The notes under the pieces are model-generated. The model was not told the origin of the DNA. It saw only the letters and a list, made by a program, of their open reading frames with translations, and made no database searches. A program made the position numbers and the translations under genes. Source: Beggiatoa alba B18LD (GTDB taxonomy: Bacteria; Pseudomonadota; Gammaproteobacteria; Beggiatoales; Beggiatoaceae). From it: DNA of 64,000 bases. The stretch's first letter is position 1. Each line of letters opens with the position of its first letter. Below are positions 18,691 through 28,192 of this stretch, one piece after another. The stretch spans positions 124,001 to 188,000 of the forward strand of contig NZ_JH600070.1 in NCBI RefSeq assembly GCF_000245015.1, given 5' to 3'.

Positions 18691-18703
18691 GGAGTGTTAA
18701 AAA

Positions 18704-19618
18704 ATGTTGTCTATTCCTGTTCCTCTCGCTTATATCAGCGTCATTCTTATCTGGTCAACAACCCCGCTCGCAATTAAGTGGAGTAATGAAACAGCGGGGG
18801 TGTTGTTTGGCGTGACGGGGCGCATGTTATGTGCGGCGATTATTTGCGTATTGTTATTGCGCGTTTTACATCAGCCTTTCATGTGGGATAAAGCGGCACG
18901 GCGTATTTATTTTGCAACCAGTTTGGGCTTGTATGGTTCATTGATGGTGACTTATTGGGGCGCGCAATTTATTCCTTCTGGCTTAATTTCTGTTTTATTT
19001 GGACTTTCACCCATTGTCACCAGTTTATTAGCAATGCATTTATTAGTGGGTGAACGGCAATTAAATTTTATTAAATGGTTAGGCTTATTATTAGGGGTTT
19101 TAGGCTTATGGATTATCTTTCGTACAGAAATGGGTGTGGGAACAGATAGTTTAAAAGGCTTATTTGCGATTTTATTGGCAGTATTTTTACATTGTTTAAG
19201 CGCAGTTTTGATTAAACGGTTAAAAGTAACCTTGTCTCCGCTGATGATGACGACAGGAGGCATACTCTGTGCCTTGCCTATGTATGTTTTAACGGGGTTG
19301 ATTTTAGGGGTAGAAATTCCTCATGCAATATCGTTAAAGTCGTTGTTGGCAATTTTGTATCTGGGTTTATTCGGCTCAGTGCTGGGCTTTGTTTTATATT
19401 TCTACTTGTTGAAAAAGATTGATGCAGGACGGGTTGCATTAATTACATTAATTACGCCTATCTGTGCTTTGTTTTTGGGACAGGCTCTAAATAATGAGGT
19501 GATTCATTTTAATATGTGGCTAGGTGCAGTAATCGTTTTAACAGGTTTAAGTGTGTATCAATGGGGGGATAAACGCCAAGTGATGGGTTTATCCTTAAAT
19601 TCAGTGAAAAATATTTAG
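18704..19618 (+). CDS. EamA/DMT family transporter
   Basis: A 304-residue inner-membrane protein with about ten hydrophobic helices in two homologous halves, as in the drug/metabolite transporter superfamily (RhaT/YdcZ/EamA). STTPLAIKW near the N-terminus and GLFGSVLGFVLYFYLLKKI in the second half are typical of EamA repeats. Substrate is unknown; relatives export amino acids, purines or cofactors. AGGAG precedes the ATG at a good distance. A terminator and a candidate leader peptide immediately upstream suggest regulated read-through. A family B core follows the stop and may end transcription against convergent fbp. Confidence 0.9.
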   Translation: MLSIPVPLAYISVILIWSTTPLAIKWSNETAGVLFGVTGRMLCAAIICVLLLRVLHQPFMWDKAARRIYFATSLGLYGSLMVTYWGAQFIPSGLISVLFGLSPIVTSLLAMHLLVGERQLNFIKWLGLLLGVLGLWIIFRTEMGVGTDSLKGLFAILLAVFLHCLSAVLIKRLKVTLSPLMMTTGGILCALPMYVLTGLILGVEIPHAISLKSLLAILYLGLFGSVLGFVLYFYLLKKIDAGRVALITLITPICALFLGQALNNEVIHFNMWLGAVIVLTGLSVYQWGDKRQVMGLSLNSVKNI

Positions 19619-19628
19619 TCTGTTTCAA

Positions 19629-19660
19629 GGCTGGCAGTTCTTGAAGGACTGCCAGTCCTG
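19629..19660. repeat. Family B core hairpin between convergent genes
   Basis: GGCTGGCAGTTCTT and AAGGACTGCCAGTCC form an imperfect hairpin just after the EamA stop. The outer family B ends are absent. It could serve as a terminator for either convergent gene, though no long T-run follows. Confidence 0.6.
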
Positions 19661-19693
19661 AAAATATTCGTTCGCGCCGAATTTGACTTGAAT

Positions 19694-20749
19694 TTAATAG
19701 GCGTACAAAGCGTTTTTAATCGCATCAGCATCGTCTGTTGTGGGGTCTTGATGATAAGCAATAATCCGCGAAACTTCATTTTTTGACCCTAAAATAACAG
19801 GGACACGTTGATGTAATGCGGTTGGAGGAACTTGCATAATTCGTTCATGTCCTGTGGAACTTAACCCGCCCGCTTGTTCTACAATAAACGACATAGGGTT
19901 AGCTTCGTATAATAGACGTAACCGCCCGCCTTGTTTCATCAATTTGCTATCTATGGGGTATAAATATACGCCACCCCGCATTAATATCCGATGGACATCG
20001 GCAACCATTGAAGCAATCCAACGCATATTAAAATCTTTACTGCGAATGCCTGCTTTTCCTTCTAAACATTCGCCAATATAACGTTTAACGGGGCTTTCCC
20101 AAAAACGCATGTTTGACATGTTGATTGCAAACTCTTGTGTATCCACGGGAATCATCATATGCGGATGGGTCAGGATAAATTCACCGACATTTTTATCCAG
20201 CGTAAAGCCATTTACGCCGTTACCTGTTGTTAAAACCAACATCGTGGCAGGGCCATAAATCGCATATCCTGCGCAAACTTGTTGCGTTCCTACTTGCAGA
20301 AAATCTTGCAGTGTCGGATTTGTAACACCTTCAGGGCAACGTAGAATAGAGAAAATTGTCCCAATAGACACATTATTTTCTATATTAGATGAACCATCTA
20401 ACGGGTCAAACACTAACAAGTACTTACCGCGTGGATATTGCGAAGGAATGGGATAAATTTCCTCCATTTCTTCCGAAACCATTGCCGCTAAATGTCCCGC
20501 CCATTCATTGGACTGTAAAAAAATTTCGTTTGAAATAACATCCAGTTTTTTCTGTACTTCTCCCTGTATATTGACGTTATCTGTCGCGCCCATGATGTCC
20601 ATTAACGCGCCATGATTCACAGCATTGGAAATAAATTTGCAGGCAGTCACGATATCGTTGAGCAATGCGGTAAATTCGCCTGTTGCCCCTTGAGTATGTC
20701 TTTGTTCTTCTATAATAAATTGTGTAATAGTCATGCGGTTATTGTGCAT
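19694..20749 (-). CDS. fbp: Class I fructose-1,6-bisphosphatase
   Basis: A 351-residue cytoplasmic enzyme hydrolysing fructose 1,6-bisphosphate to fructose 6-phosphate for gluconeogenesis or the Calvin cycle. The metal-binding block [14 protein letters not shown] is intact (about 121-134), as are [21 protein letters not shown] and the C-terminal [20 protein letters not shown] substrate region. A GGAGAG site lies five bases before the ATG at 20749; the internal ATG five codons later is less well placed. Monocistronic and divergent from the downstream-numbered signalling gene. Confidence 0.95.
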   Translation of the reverse strand: MHNNRMTITQFIIEEQRHTQGATGEFTALLNDIVTACKFISNAVNHGALMDIMGATDNVNIQGEVQKKLDVISNEIFLQSNEWAGHLAAMVSEEMEEIYPIPSQYPRGKYLLVFDPLDGSSNIENNVSIGTIFSILRCPEGVTNPTLQDFLQVGTQQVCAGYAIYGPATMLVLTTGNGVNGFTLDKNVGEFILTHPHMMIPVDTQEFAINMSNMRFWESPVKRYIGECLEGKAGIRSKDFNMRWIASMVADVHRILMRGGVYLYPIDSKLMKQGGRLRLLYEANPMSFIVEQAGGLSSTGHERIMQVPPTALHQRVPVILGSKNEVSRIIAYHQDPTTDDADAIKNALYAY

Positions 20750-20987
20750 GATGCTCTCCTCTGCTGGTGGTTGTGGAACTATTATTAATATATAAATATT
20801 TTTTTTGAATTCTACAGAAACTATAAGAATATTTTTAATTATAATTCTTTATCGTTTGGATAAAACATTATCGTGCTTTGTGGGAAGTGGTATATTGTGA
20901 AAATCTAACGAGAATAAAAAAATCGTTATAACATGGATTAAATTAAATATTTTTAGTTGGTATTTGTATAAAAGAGGGTTGTTTTTC

Positions 20988-22769
20988 TTGAAAAAAAATC
21001 TAGGGTTATTTGACCCCAGTGCATTGATGTCATTGGTGGATACAAACAAGCAACAACATGTTGCGCAACAATTACGCATTGCAACAACTATTTTCGACGT
21101 TGCAGCTGAGGCGATTGTTGTCACCGATAAAACCAATACGATTTGCGCCGTTAATCCTGCTTTTTCACGGATTACGGGCTATAGCAAAGCGGAGGTTTTA
21201 GGTAAAAATCCACAGTTTTTAAGTTCTGGTCGCCATGATGTCAATTTTTACCGAAATATGTGGCAAATATTGAATCAAGCAGGACAATGGCAAGGGGAAA
21301 TTTGGAATCGACGCAAAAGTGGGGAAATCTATCCTGAATGGTTGACAATTACAAAAATCGAGGATGAAACAGGGGATATTTTCGCGTTTATCGCCATTTT
21401 TACCGACATCAGCAAGATAAAGCAGGACGAGGAACAACTTTGGCGACAAACTAATTATGATTTTCTCACAGGCTTGCCAAATAACACCTTATTAAATGAC
21501 CGCTTATCTAACGCGCTCATTACGGCAATGCGGGAAGAACATTTAGTGGCGTTGTTATTTATTGACCTAGACCATTTTAAAGTGATTAACAATACATTAG
21601 GTCATGCTGCGGGGGATTTATTACTACAAAAAGTGGCGCAACGGCTATTAGGCTGTGTCACCGAGATGGATACCGTTGCACGGTTTAGTGGGGATAAATT
21701 CACGATTGTCTTAAATAGTGTTGAGAAAGAGGATGAAATTGCAGTTATTGCTGAAAATATTATCGAACAGTTGACTGCTCCTTTTGAATTAAATGGACAT
21801 TCGGTTTTTGTAGGAACAAGTATTGGGGTTACGGTGTATCCAACGGATGCCAATGACGCAGATATTTTGCTCCGCAATGCGGATATTGCGATGTATCGTG
21901 CTAAATCATTAGGACCGAATGTTTATCAATTCTTTACCTCAACCATGAATGAGCAAATTCATACCCGTATGAGTTTGGAACATGATTTACGCCATGCGAT
22001 TGAGCGTGAAGAGTTAGAACTTTATTACCAACCGATTGTTGATTTAGAAACAGGATTTGTGGCGAAAGCAGAAGCCTTGTTGCGTTGGGAACATCCCAGC
22101 AGAGGCAAAGTACCGCCCTATGAATTTATCCCACTTGCAGAAGAAACGGGATTAATTACAAAGTTAGGTGAATGGGTGTTATATACCGCCGCTCGTCAAA
22201 TGAGCCAATGGCAAACACAAGTCAGTATGCCGATTAGCATTTCTATCAATGTATCAACGCATCAATTAAAACGAGGCTTAAGTATAGCGACCATTGCGGA
22301 TGTCTTAAGTTATTCGCAATTAGCCTCTCAGCTTTTAACCTTAGAGATTACAGAAAGCCTGTTAATGGAAGATACTGTCGCTAATATTCAATGGTTTCAT
22401 AAGATTAAAGAGTTGGGCGTTAAGATATCTATTGATGATTTTGGAACGGGTTACTCTTCACTGAGTTATTTAAAACGATTTCCTTTAGATTTTTTAAAAA
22501 TAGACCGCTCGTTTATCAGAGATGCAATTAATAAACAAGAAGATGCTTCACTGGTTAAAGCTATTATTGCAATGGCACAGGGTTTAAAACTAAAAGTGAT
22601 TGCAGAAGGGGTAGAAACACAAGAACAACTCTCTTTTCTCCATCAACTTCATTGTGAATATGTACAAGGGTTCTATTTTTTTAAACCTTTATCTGTCACC
22701 GATTTTGAAAAGCACGTCCTTGAAAAACATAATGTTCCTTTATTAAAAAAAAGACAATCCAAAAGCTAG
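20988..22769 (+). CDS. PAS-GGDEF-EAL cyclic-di-GMP phosphodiesterase
   Basis: The start is uncertain: no ATG lies near the frame's beginning. I place it at a TTG at 20988 behind AGAGGG; TTG 20964 and ATG 21027 are alternatives. Order: PAS domain (about 30-145; AEAIVVTDKTN, GRHDVNFYRNMW), GGDEF domain (about 155-320), EAL domain (about 335-590). The cyclase signature is degenerate (RFSGDKF for GGDEF), so cyclic-di-GMP synthesis is unlikely. The EAL site is complete: AEALLRWEHP, EITES, IDDFGTGYSS and LKIDRSFI. Probable function: signal-controlled phosphodiesterase giving pGpG. No membrane helices. First gene of a run of three cyclic-di-GMP genes. Confidence 0.9.
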   Translation: MKKNLGLFDPSALMSLVDTNKQQHVAQQLRIATTIFDVAAEAIVVTDKTNTICAVNPAFSRITGYSKAEVLGKNPQFLSSGRHDVNFYRNMWQILNQAGQWQGEIWNRRKSGEIYPEWLTITKIEDETGDIFAFIAIFTDISKIKQDEEQLWRQTNYDFLTGLPNNTLLNDRLSNALITAMREEHLVALLFIDLDHFKVINNTLGHAAGDLLLQKVAQRLLGCVTEMDTVARFSGDKFTIVLNSVEKEDEIAVIAENIIEQLTAPFELNGHSVFVGTSIGVTVYPTDANDADILLRNADIAMYRAKSLGPNVYQFFTSTMNEQIHTRMSLEHDLRHAIEREELELYYQPIVDLETGFVAKAEALLRWEHPSRGKVPPYEFIPLAEETGLITKLGEWVLYTAARQMSQWQTQVSMPISISINVSTHQLKRGLSIATIADVLSYSQLASQLLTLEITESLLMEDTVANIQWFHKIKELGVKISIDDFGTGYSSLSYLKRFPLDFLKIDRSFIRDAINKQEDASLVKAIIAMAQGLKLKVIAEGVETQEQLSFLHQLHCEYVQGFYFFKPLSVTDFEKHVLEKHNVPLLKKRQSKS

Positions 22770-22800
22770 CAATTACATAATTTTGTAAAATGGTCAGCAA

Positions 22801-23970
22801 ATGATTAGAGATACAATCCTTGTGGTTGATGACACCCCGATGAGTATAGCTATCTTGGTTTTTTTTCTCACTCAAGAAGGGTTTGAAGTCGTTACTGCAG
22901 AAAATGGTAAAGTTGCGCTAGAAACAGCGAAAAATATCCATCCTGATTTAATTCTCTTAGATGTCTTAATGCCTGTTATGGATGGCTTTACCGCGTGCCA
23001 ATACCTAAAAAGCACACCCAAGACTAAGGACATTCCCATCATTTTTATGACCGCCCTCACAGAAAATGACGATAAAATTAAAGGGTTTTCACTTGGGGCT
23101 TCTGATTATATTACGAAGCCTTTTCAAGCAACTGAAGTGCTTGCCAGAGTGAACACCCACTTACAAATTTATCATCTTAAGCAACAGCTCCAACAACAAA
23201 ACAGTCAATTGCGGGAAGAAATTAAAATCCGTGAGTCTATTCAACATATTTTGCAAGAAAATACTCGCTTGCTGATTGAACGCAGTGCCGAATTACAGCA
23301 GCGCAATACCGAATTAGAAGAATTAACCACTCAATTACAGCGCGAGATTTATAAACGTCAAAATGCAGAAACTGAATTAGCTAAAGCTAACCGTGATTTA
23401 GCCTATTTAGTGAATCATGACGGACTGACTAAAATTGCAAATCGCCGTCGTTTTGATGAATATCTTTACCAAGAATGGCATCGTCATTTACGAGAACGCA
23501 TTGATTTATCTCTACTCCTTTGCGATGTGGATTTTTTCAAGCCTTATAATGACTACTATGGACATCAAGCAGGTGATGAATGTTTACAAAAAATTGCCCA
23601 AACTTTCGCCCACGTTGTAAAACGCGCCACTGACCTCGTCGCCCGCTATGGTGGCGAAGAATTTGCCATTCTCCTGCCTCACACAAAAGCAGAAGGTGCA
23701 CACCAAATTGCAACCAATCTGCAACAAGCTGTGATTAACCTCAATATCCCCCATCAAAAATCTTCAATATATCCATATGTTACCATCAGTATTGGTTATG
23801 CAACCCTTACCCCACAACAATATCACAATGAAAGTATGCTGATTAAAAAGGCAGACCAAGCCCTCTATCGTGCGAAGGAAAATGGTAGAAATCAAATCAA
23901 CGCCTATAATCCCAACTTTGATAATCAAGACGATAAACGCCCTCAAAATACGGCTGTTGGTGAAAACTAA
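22801..23970 (+). CDS. Response regulator diguanylate cyclase (REC-GGDEF)
   Basis: A 389-residue protein: receiver domain 1-125 with acidic pair Asp10/Asp11, phospho-acceptor Asp54 in LILLDVLMP, Thr in FMTAL and Lys in YITKPF; a Gln/Glu-rich coiled coil (about 125-200); GGDEF domain (about 205-375). The active site is RYGGEEFAI, and an RATD inhibitory site sits five residues before it, so product inhibition by cyclic-di-GMP is expected. It follows the EAL gene by 31 bases on the same strand, pairing a phosphodiesterase with a cyclase. The cognate kinase is not adjacent. Confidence 0.95.
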   Translation: MIRDTILVVDDTPMSIAILVFFLTQEGFEVVTAENGKVALETAKNIHPDLILLDVLMPVMDGFTACQYLKSTPKTKDIPIIFMTALTENDDKIKGFSLGASDYITKPFQATEVLARVNTHLQIYHLKQQLQQQNSQLREEIKIRESIQHILQENTRLLIERSAELQQRNTELEELTTQLQREIYKRQNAETELAKANRDLAYLVNHDGLTKIANRRRFDEYLYQEWHRHLRERIDLSLLLCDVDFFKPYNDYYGHQAGDECLQKIAQTFAHVVKRATDLVARYGGEEFAILLPHTKAEGAHQIATNLQQAVINLNIPHQKSSIYPYVTISIGYATLTPQQYHNESMLIKKADQALYRAKENGRNQINAYNPNFDNQDDKRPQNTAVGEN

Positions 23971-24246
23971 CTGCGTTAATATACTGATGAAAAAATTGAA
24001 GCATCATACAACGACATAAATAATCTTACTTATTAAGACAAGTTTAAAAATAAACCTGTAGGGGAAGTATGCAAGGCTCGTTTATAATGCCAATTAAACG
24101 CATTTTTCCGCAGGGCTTAAGAAAAACAGTAATGCTAGGGATAGACCTTTTTTAACCTGTATCAATTCACGAAAGACACAAGGTAAATAACATGGATAAG
24201 TTCATTAATTACCCCTGTGTTTATTTTATATTGTTAAGCATGACGT

Positions 24247-25329
24247 ATGACCAATTCGCCTGATGTACTTCTCATTGTCGAAGACCGATTAGTGGATACA
24301 CTTATCCTAACGCGGTTTCTCAATAAAGCTGGTTTTAAAGTGATTTCTGCCAAAACAGGTGAAGAGGGTATTCAATTAGCGATTACAACATTGCCTGATT
24401 TAATCCTCTTAGATGTCATGATGCCTGGTATTAACGGCTTTGATGTCTGTAAAAAGCTAAAAACTCAGAAAGATACTTCAGAAATTCCCGTTGTATTTAT
24501 GACCGCGCTAACCAATACCCCAGATAAACTCAAGGCTTTTGATGTAGGGGCTTCTGATTACATTACAAAACCCCTTAAACATGAAGAAGTGCTCGCCCGC
24601 ATCAACGCACACCTAAAAATCCGCAAACTACAACGCGAATTACAAATTCAAAACCAGAAATTACAAGAAGAAATTGCTGAAAGAAAATTAGCAGAAGCAA
24701 AATTAGAAGCCGCTAATCGAGAACTGCAACAAGAAATTACTGAAAGAAAATTAGCAGAAGCAAAATTAGAAGCCGCTAATCGAGAACTACAACGCCTTGC
24801 AAACTTGGACGGACTCACGCAAGTTGCAAACCGTCGTCTTTTTGACCAGCAAATAGAACAAGAGTGGAAACGCCATTTACGCGAAAAACAAACCCTTTCA
24901 GTGATTTTATGCGATGTTGACCACTTCAAAAACTATAACGATAACTATGGGCATATTGCAGGTGATAACTGTCTGCAACTGGTTGCAATGTGTATTCAAA
25001 ACGCACTGCATCGCTCTGCCGATATTGTCGCACGTTATGGGGGAGAAGAATTTATTGTTATCCTTCCCAACACCAAAGCAGAAGGCGCGATTCAAGTGAG
25101 CCAGCTTTTAATTGACGCAATCAAAAATCTCAACATTCCCTATGAACACTCCCCCCTACAAAACTACGTAACGGTTAGTTTAGGAGTAGCAAGCGTTATC
25201 CCTGATTTTGAATTAAACCACTTAAGTCTAATAGGCACAGCAGACAAAGCACTCTACATTGCAAAAGCCCAAGGGCGAAACCAAGCTGTTTATTGTGAAG
25301 TGGTGAAAACTTCCTCAAATATACGGTAG
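24247..25329 (+). CDS. Response regulator diguanylate cyclase with duplicated coiled-coil segment
   Basis: A 360-residue paralogue of the preceding gene. Receiver: Glu12/Asp13, Asp56 in LILLDVMMP, Thr and Lys present. GGDEF: RYGGEEFIV with RSAD inhibitory site five residues upstream, so catalytic and feedback-regulated. Between them the linker contains a tandem duplication of 21 residues (units starting EIAERKLAEAK and EITERKLAEAK), encoded by two nearly identical 63-base units at 24670-24732 and 24733-24795. Its last 40 bases overlap the 3' end of the convergent acetyltransferase gene. A 276-base spacer separates it from the preceding cyclase, so it probably has its own promoter. Confidence 0.95.
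   Translation: MTNSPDVLLIVEDRLVDTLILTRFLNKAGFKVISAKTGEEGIQLAITTLPDLILLDVMMPGINGFDVCKKLKTQKDTSEIPVVFMTALTNTPDKLKAFDVGASDYITKPLKHEEVLARINAHLKIRKLQRELQIQNQKLQEEIAERKLAEAKLEAANRELQQEITERKLAEAKLEAANRELQRLANLDGLTQVANRRLFDQQIEQEWKRHLREKQTLSVILCDVDHFKNYNDNYGHIAGDNCLQLVAMCIQNALHRSADIVARYGGEEFIVILPNTKAEGAIQVSQLLIDAIKNLNIPYEHSPLQNYVTVSLGVASVIPDFELNHLSLIGTADKALYIAKAQGRNQAVYCEVVKTSSNIR
24670..24795 (+). repeat. 63-bp tandem duplication inside a cyclase linker
   Basis: Two adjacent 63-base units differ at only a few positions and encode 21 residues each, exactly three heptads, so the duplication lengthens the coiled coil without shifting its register. Confidence 0.9.
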
Positions 25330-25820
25330 ATATACACAGGAAACCCCTTAAATTGGCTCATCTGCTCACGTTGTAGCCCGTTTCGCGTTGCAACTCGTTG
25401 CGAAGCGACATTATTCACATGAATGATAGAAATGACTGACGGGGCTAATTTCTGCGTAAATGCTTGCGACAAACAGGCTTTTGCTGCCTCTGTCGCATAG
25501 CCCTGTCCCCAATATTCAGGCTGAATATGATACCCTACCTCTAATTCATCCCGATTGCCCACAAACTGCCAAACTAAACCGCACTGCCCAATAAAAGCCC
25601 CAGTCGATTGACATATCAAAGCCATCAAGCCCACATTATCATTTTCATAGCGGGCTATCTGCCGTTGAATCCACGTTACACAATGCTGTTGCACAGCGTC
25701 AGGTGGCGATAAATATCGAATTGCCTGAGCATTTTCCCAAAATGACAACAAGGTTGGTGCATCCGCTAACGTTAAAGGGCGGAAAATTAAACGCTTTGTT
25801 TCTAATTGATTCAGCAACAT
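25290..25820 (-). CDS. GNAT family N-acetyltransferase (RimJ/RimL-like)
   Basis: A 176-residue acetyltransferase. It opens with LETKRLIFRPLTLADA, typical of the RimJ/RimL branch, and carries the acetyl-CoA loop region VGYHIQPEYWGQGYATEAAKA, then NVASQRVATRNGLQRE. Substrate unknown (ribosomal protein N-termini or small amines in relatives). The 3' end overlaps the convergent diguanylate cyclase by 40 bases, an unusual arrangement that leaves no room for a separate terminator. Upstream lies a solo palindrome at 25854. Confidence 0.9.
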   Translation of the reverse strand: MLLNQLETKRLIFRPLTLADAPTLLSFWENAQAIRYLSPPDAVQQHCVTWIQRQIARYENDNVGLMALICQSTGAFIGQCGLVWQFVGNRDELEVGYHIQPEYWGQGYATEAAKACLSQAFTQKLAPSVISIIHVNNVASQRVATRNGLQREQMSQFKGFPVYIYRIFEEVFTTSQ

Positions 25821-25853
25821 AAAATCCTTTTTTATCTTAATACAGGTTAAAAT

Positions 25854-25897
25854 AACTTGAGTTCGGCGAGTTTTATAAAACTCGCCGAACTCAGGTT
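25854..25897. repeat. Solo outer-arm palindrome of family A
   Basis: The two outer arms of family A are joined directly: GAGTTCGGCGAGTTTTA meets its exact complement TAAAACTCGCCGAACTC, a perfect 34-base palindrome extended by AACTT/AGGTT ends with one mismatch. No inner arms or hairpin. It lies between divergent genes, not at a gene end. Confidence 0.88.
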
Positions 25898-25997
25898 CAG
25901 GTTAATATATCGATGACAGCAATGAACATCCATGCTAATAAAAGATTTTCCGCTCAGGTAAAATGAAGCACTTAAAATTTAAAAGGTAACATTCACA

Positions 25998-26546
25998 ATG
26001 TCACAAGACCCCACGCACTTAATTTGGATTGATTTAGAAATGACAGGGTTAGAACCTGCACATGAATCTATCATTGAAATTGCCACCGTTGTTACAGATG
26101 TAAATCTCAATATTATTGCTGAAGGACCTGTGATTGCGATTTATCAACCCGAAAATTTACTTGCGGCAATGGACGAATGGAATACACGCCAACATAACGA
26201 ATCAGGGCTGGTCAACCGTGTTCGCAATAGCACAATAGACTTAGCCCATGCAGAACAAATAACCCTAGATTTTTTACAACAATATGTCCCTGCGGGAAAA
26301 TCGCCAATGTGTGGCAATACAGTCAGTCAAGACCGCCTGTTTTTACATGCCTACATGCCTGCGTTAGAAAAATATTTTCATTATCGTCAAATAGATGTCA
26401 GCACACTAAAAGAATTAGCCCGACGTTGGATGCCACAACTGCCCAAATTTTCAAAAACTGCACAACATCTTGCAATGTCAGACATTCATGAATCTATCGG
26501 CGAATTAAAATACTATCGGGAACATTTTTTGCGATTGCCTGTTTAA
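25998..26546 (+). CDS. orn: Oligoribonuclease
   Basis: A 182-residue DEDD-family 3'-5' exonuclease that degrades very short RNAs, notably pGpG. The first acidic motif is in [12 protein letters not shown], the second in [16 protein letters not shown], and the terminal HxxxxD-type block is in [17 protein letters not shown]. Length equals E. coli Orn. AAGGT precedes the ATG. Its position just beyond a cluster of cyclic-di-GMP enzymes fits functionally, since EAL enzymes release pGpG, although orn is a general housekeeping gene. Monocistronic. Confidence 0.97.
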   Translation: MSQDPTHLIWIDLEMTGLEPAHESIIEIATVVTDVNLNIIAEGPVIAIYQPENLLAAMDEWNTRQHNESGLVNRVRNSTIDLAHAEQITLDFLQQYVPAGKSPMCGNTVSQDRLFLHAYMPALEKYFHYRQIDVSTLKELARRWMPQLPKFSKTAQHLAMSDIHESIGELKYYREHFLRLPV

Positions 26547-26666
26547 GTCAATGTGCATGAATGAATATCTGATTCGTACCTTTTACGCGCCACTATTCGC
26601 ACTTACATTCTGTATAAGTCGTTTAATAATGCACGATAACTTACATTTTCGTGTAGGAGTAGATTC

Positions 26667-28184
26667 ATGAAAGATAAATCCGTACTGCCCTTGCCGTTAT
26701 ATCGTGCTAGCCAAGTACGTGAATTGGACCGCGTTGCAATAGAAGAAATGGGCATACCAGGTATTTGCTTAATGGAACGCGCAGGAAGTACAGCCTTCCA
26801 AGTCATGCAAAGCTGTTACCCCAAATTAAAACGCATTATCGTTTTATGCGGTACAGGGAATAACGGTGGAGATGGTTATGTCATTGCCCGTTTAGCCTTT
26901 TTAGCAGGTTACGACGTAACAGTTTTACAACTTGGCAATACAAACCAGTTAAAAGGTGAAGCACGCCTCGCTTTTGAAGCCATGCTAAGCGTAGGCTTAT
27001 CCCCACAAGTCTTTTCTGAGAAAAAACTTGCCATTGTTGACCTAATCGTCGATGCCCTCTTAGGCACAGGCTTAGACCGAGAAGTTGCGGGCAAATTTCG
27101 TGATGTGATAGAAGCCGTGGGACGGCGAACTTGTCCTGTTTTATCACTAGATATCCCCTCAGGACTACATGCCGATACAGGCAAAGTGATGGGAGCGGCG
27201 ATTAAAGCAGATATTACCGTGAGTTTTATCGGCTTAAAACAAGGGCTATTCACAGGTGATGGCCCAGAGTATTGCGGCAAAATCTATTTTGATGATTTAC
27301 AAGTCCCTGAAGCCATTTATAAACAAGTTCGTCATACCGTATCGCGTTTACCCGATGCCCTTTGCCGTGAAGCCTTTGCCCGTCGTCCACGTAATGCCCA
27401 TAAAGGCTCATTTGGACATGTCTTAATTATCGGCGGTGAACAAGGTATGAGCGGGGCGGCACGTTTAGCCGCTGAAGCAGCAGGACGAGTGGGTGCGGGC
27501 AAAGTTAGCATTGCAACACGGGCATCACATGCCGATGTACTCAATTTAACCCGCCCTGAAATTATGTGTCATGGTATAGAAACCGCCAAAGAGTTAGCCC
27601 CCTTAATCGCCAATGCAGATGTAATTGCTATCGGAACAGGATTAGGACAAGGCGCGTGGGGAAAAGCCATGCTAGAGGCAATACGACATGTTGAAAAACC
27701 CATCGTCATTGATGCTGATGCCCTGAATTTACTGGCACAATCCCCTTTCCGCCTGACCAATAGCGTTATTACTCCCCACGCGGGCGAAGCTGCACGCTTA
27801 CTCCATTTAAGTGTGGATGAAGTGGAAGCAGACCGTTTTGCAGCGGTACAAGCCCTACAGTTACGCTTTGGTGGTCTTTGCATCCTTAAAGGCGCGGGAA
27901 CGTTAATTGCGGATACACAAGGACAAATTGCGATTTGTACCGCAGGCAATCCTGGTATGGCAACAGGTGGCATGGGTGATGTTTTAACAGGTGTGATTGT
28001 TGGCTTATTGGCACAAGGATTTAACCCTTTACAAGCCAGCTATTTAGGTGTGTGCTTACATGGCAAAGCAGGCGATAAAGCAGCATTAGAGGGTGAGCGC
28101 GGTTTATTACCCAGCGATTTATTCCCATGGTTACGTTATTTTGTGAATCCTGAGTTACACACAGAGGAAAAGCTAGCTCCATAA
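26667..28184 (+). CDS. nnr: Bifunctional NAD(P)H-hydrate epimerase / ADP-dependent dehydratase
   Basis: A 505-residue enzyme that repairs hydrated NADH and NADPH. The N-terminal YjeF-type epimerase (about 1-225) shows CGTGNNGGDGYVIARL and DALLGTGLDR with LSLDIPSGLHADTG. The C-terminal ribokinase-like dehydratase (about 235-495) shows HKGSFGHVLIIGG, DADALNLLA, TPHAGEAARLL and NPGMATGGMGDVLTG. Length and fusion order match E. coli Nnr (YjeF). In many gammaproteobacteria tsaE follows; here a family A repeat comes instead, nine bases after the stop. AGGAG eight bases before the ATG supports the start. Confidence 0.95.
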   Translation: MKDKSVLPLPLYRASQVRELDRVAIEEMGIPGICLMERAGSTAFQVMQSCYPKLKRIIVLCGTGNNGGDGYVIARLAFLAGYDVTVLQLGNTNQLKGEARLAFEAMLSVGLSPQVFSEKKLAIVDLIVDALLGTGLDREVAGKFRDVIEAVGRRTCPVLSLDIPSGLHADTGKVMGAAIKADITVSFIGLKQGLFTGDGPEYCGKIYFDDLQVPEAIYKQVRHTVSRLPDALCREAFARRPRNAHKGSFGHVLIIGGEQGMSGAARLAAEAAGRVGAGKVSIATRASHADVLNLTRPEIMCHGIETAKELAPLIANADVIAIGTGLGQGAWGKAMLEAIRHVEKPIVIDADALNLLAQSPFRLTNSVITPHAGEAARLLHLSVDEVEADRFAAVQALQLRFGGLCILKGAGTLIADTQGQIAICTAGNPGMATGGMGDVLTGVIVGLLAQGFNPLQASYLGVCLHGKAGDKAALEGERGLLPSDLFPWLRYFVNPELHTEEKLAP

Positions 28185-28192
28185 AGGCTAGT

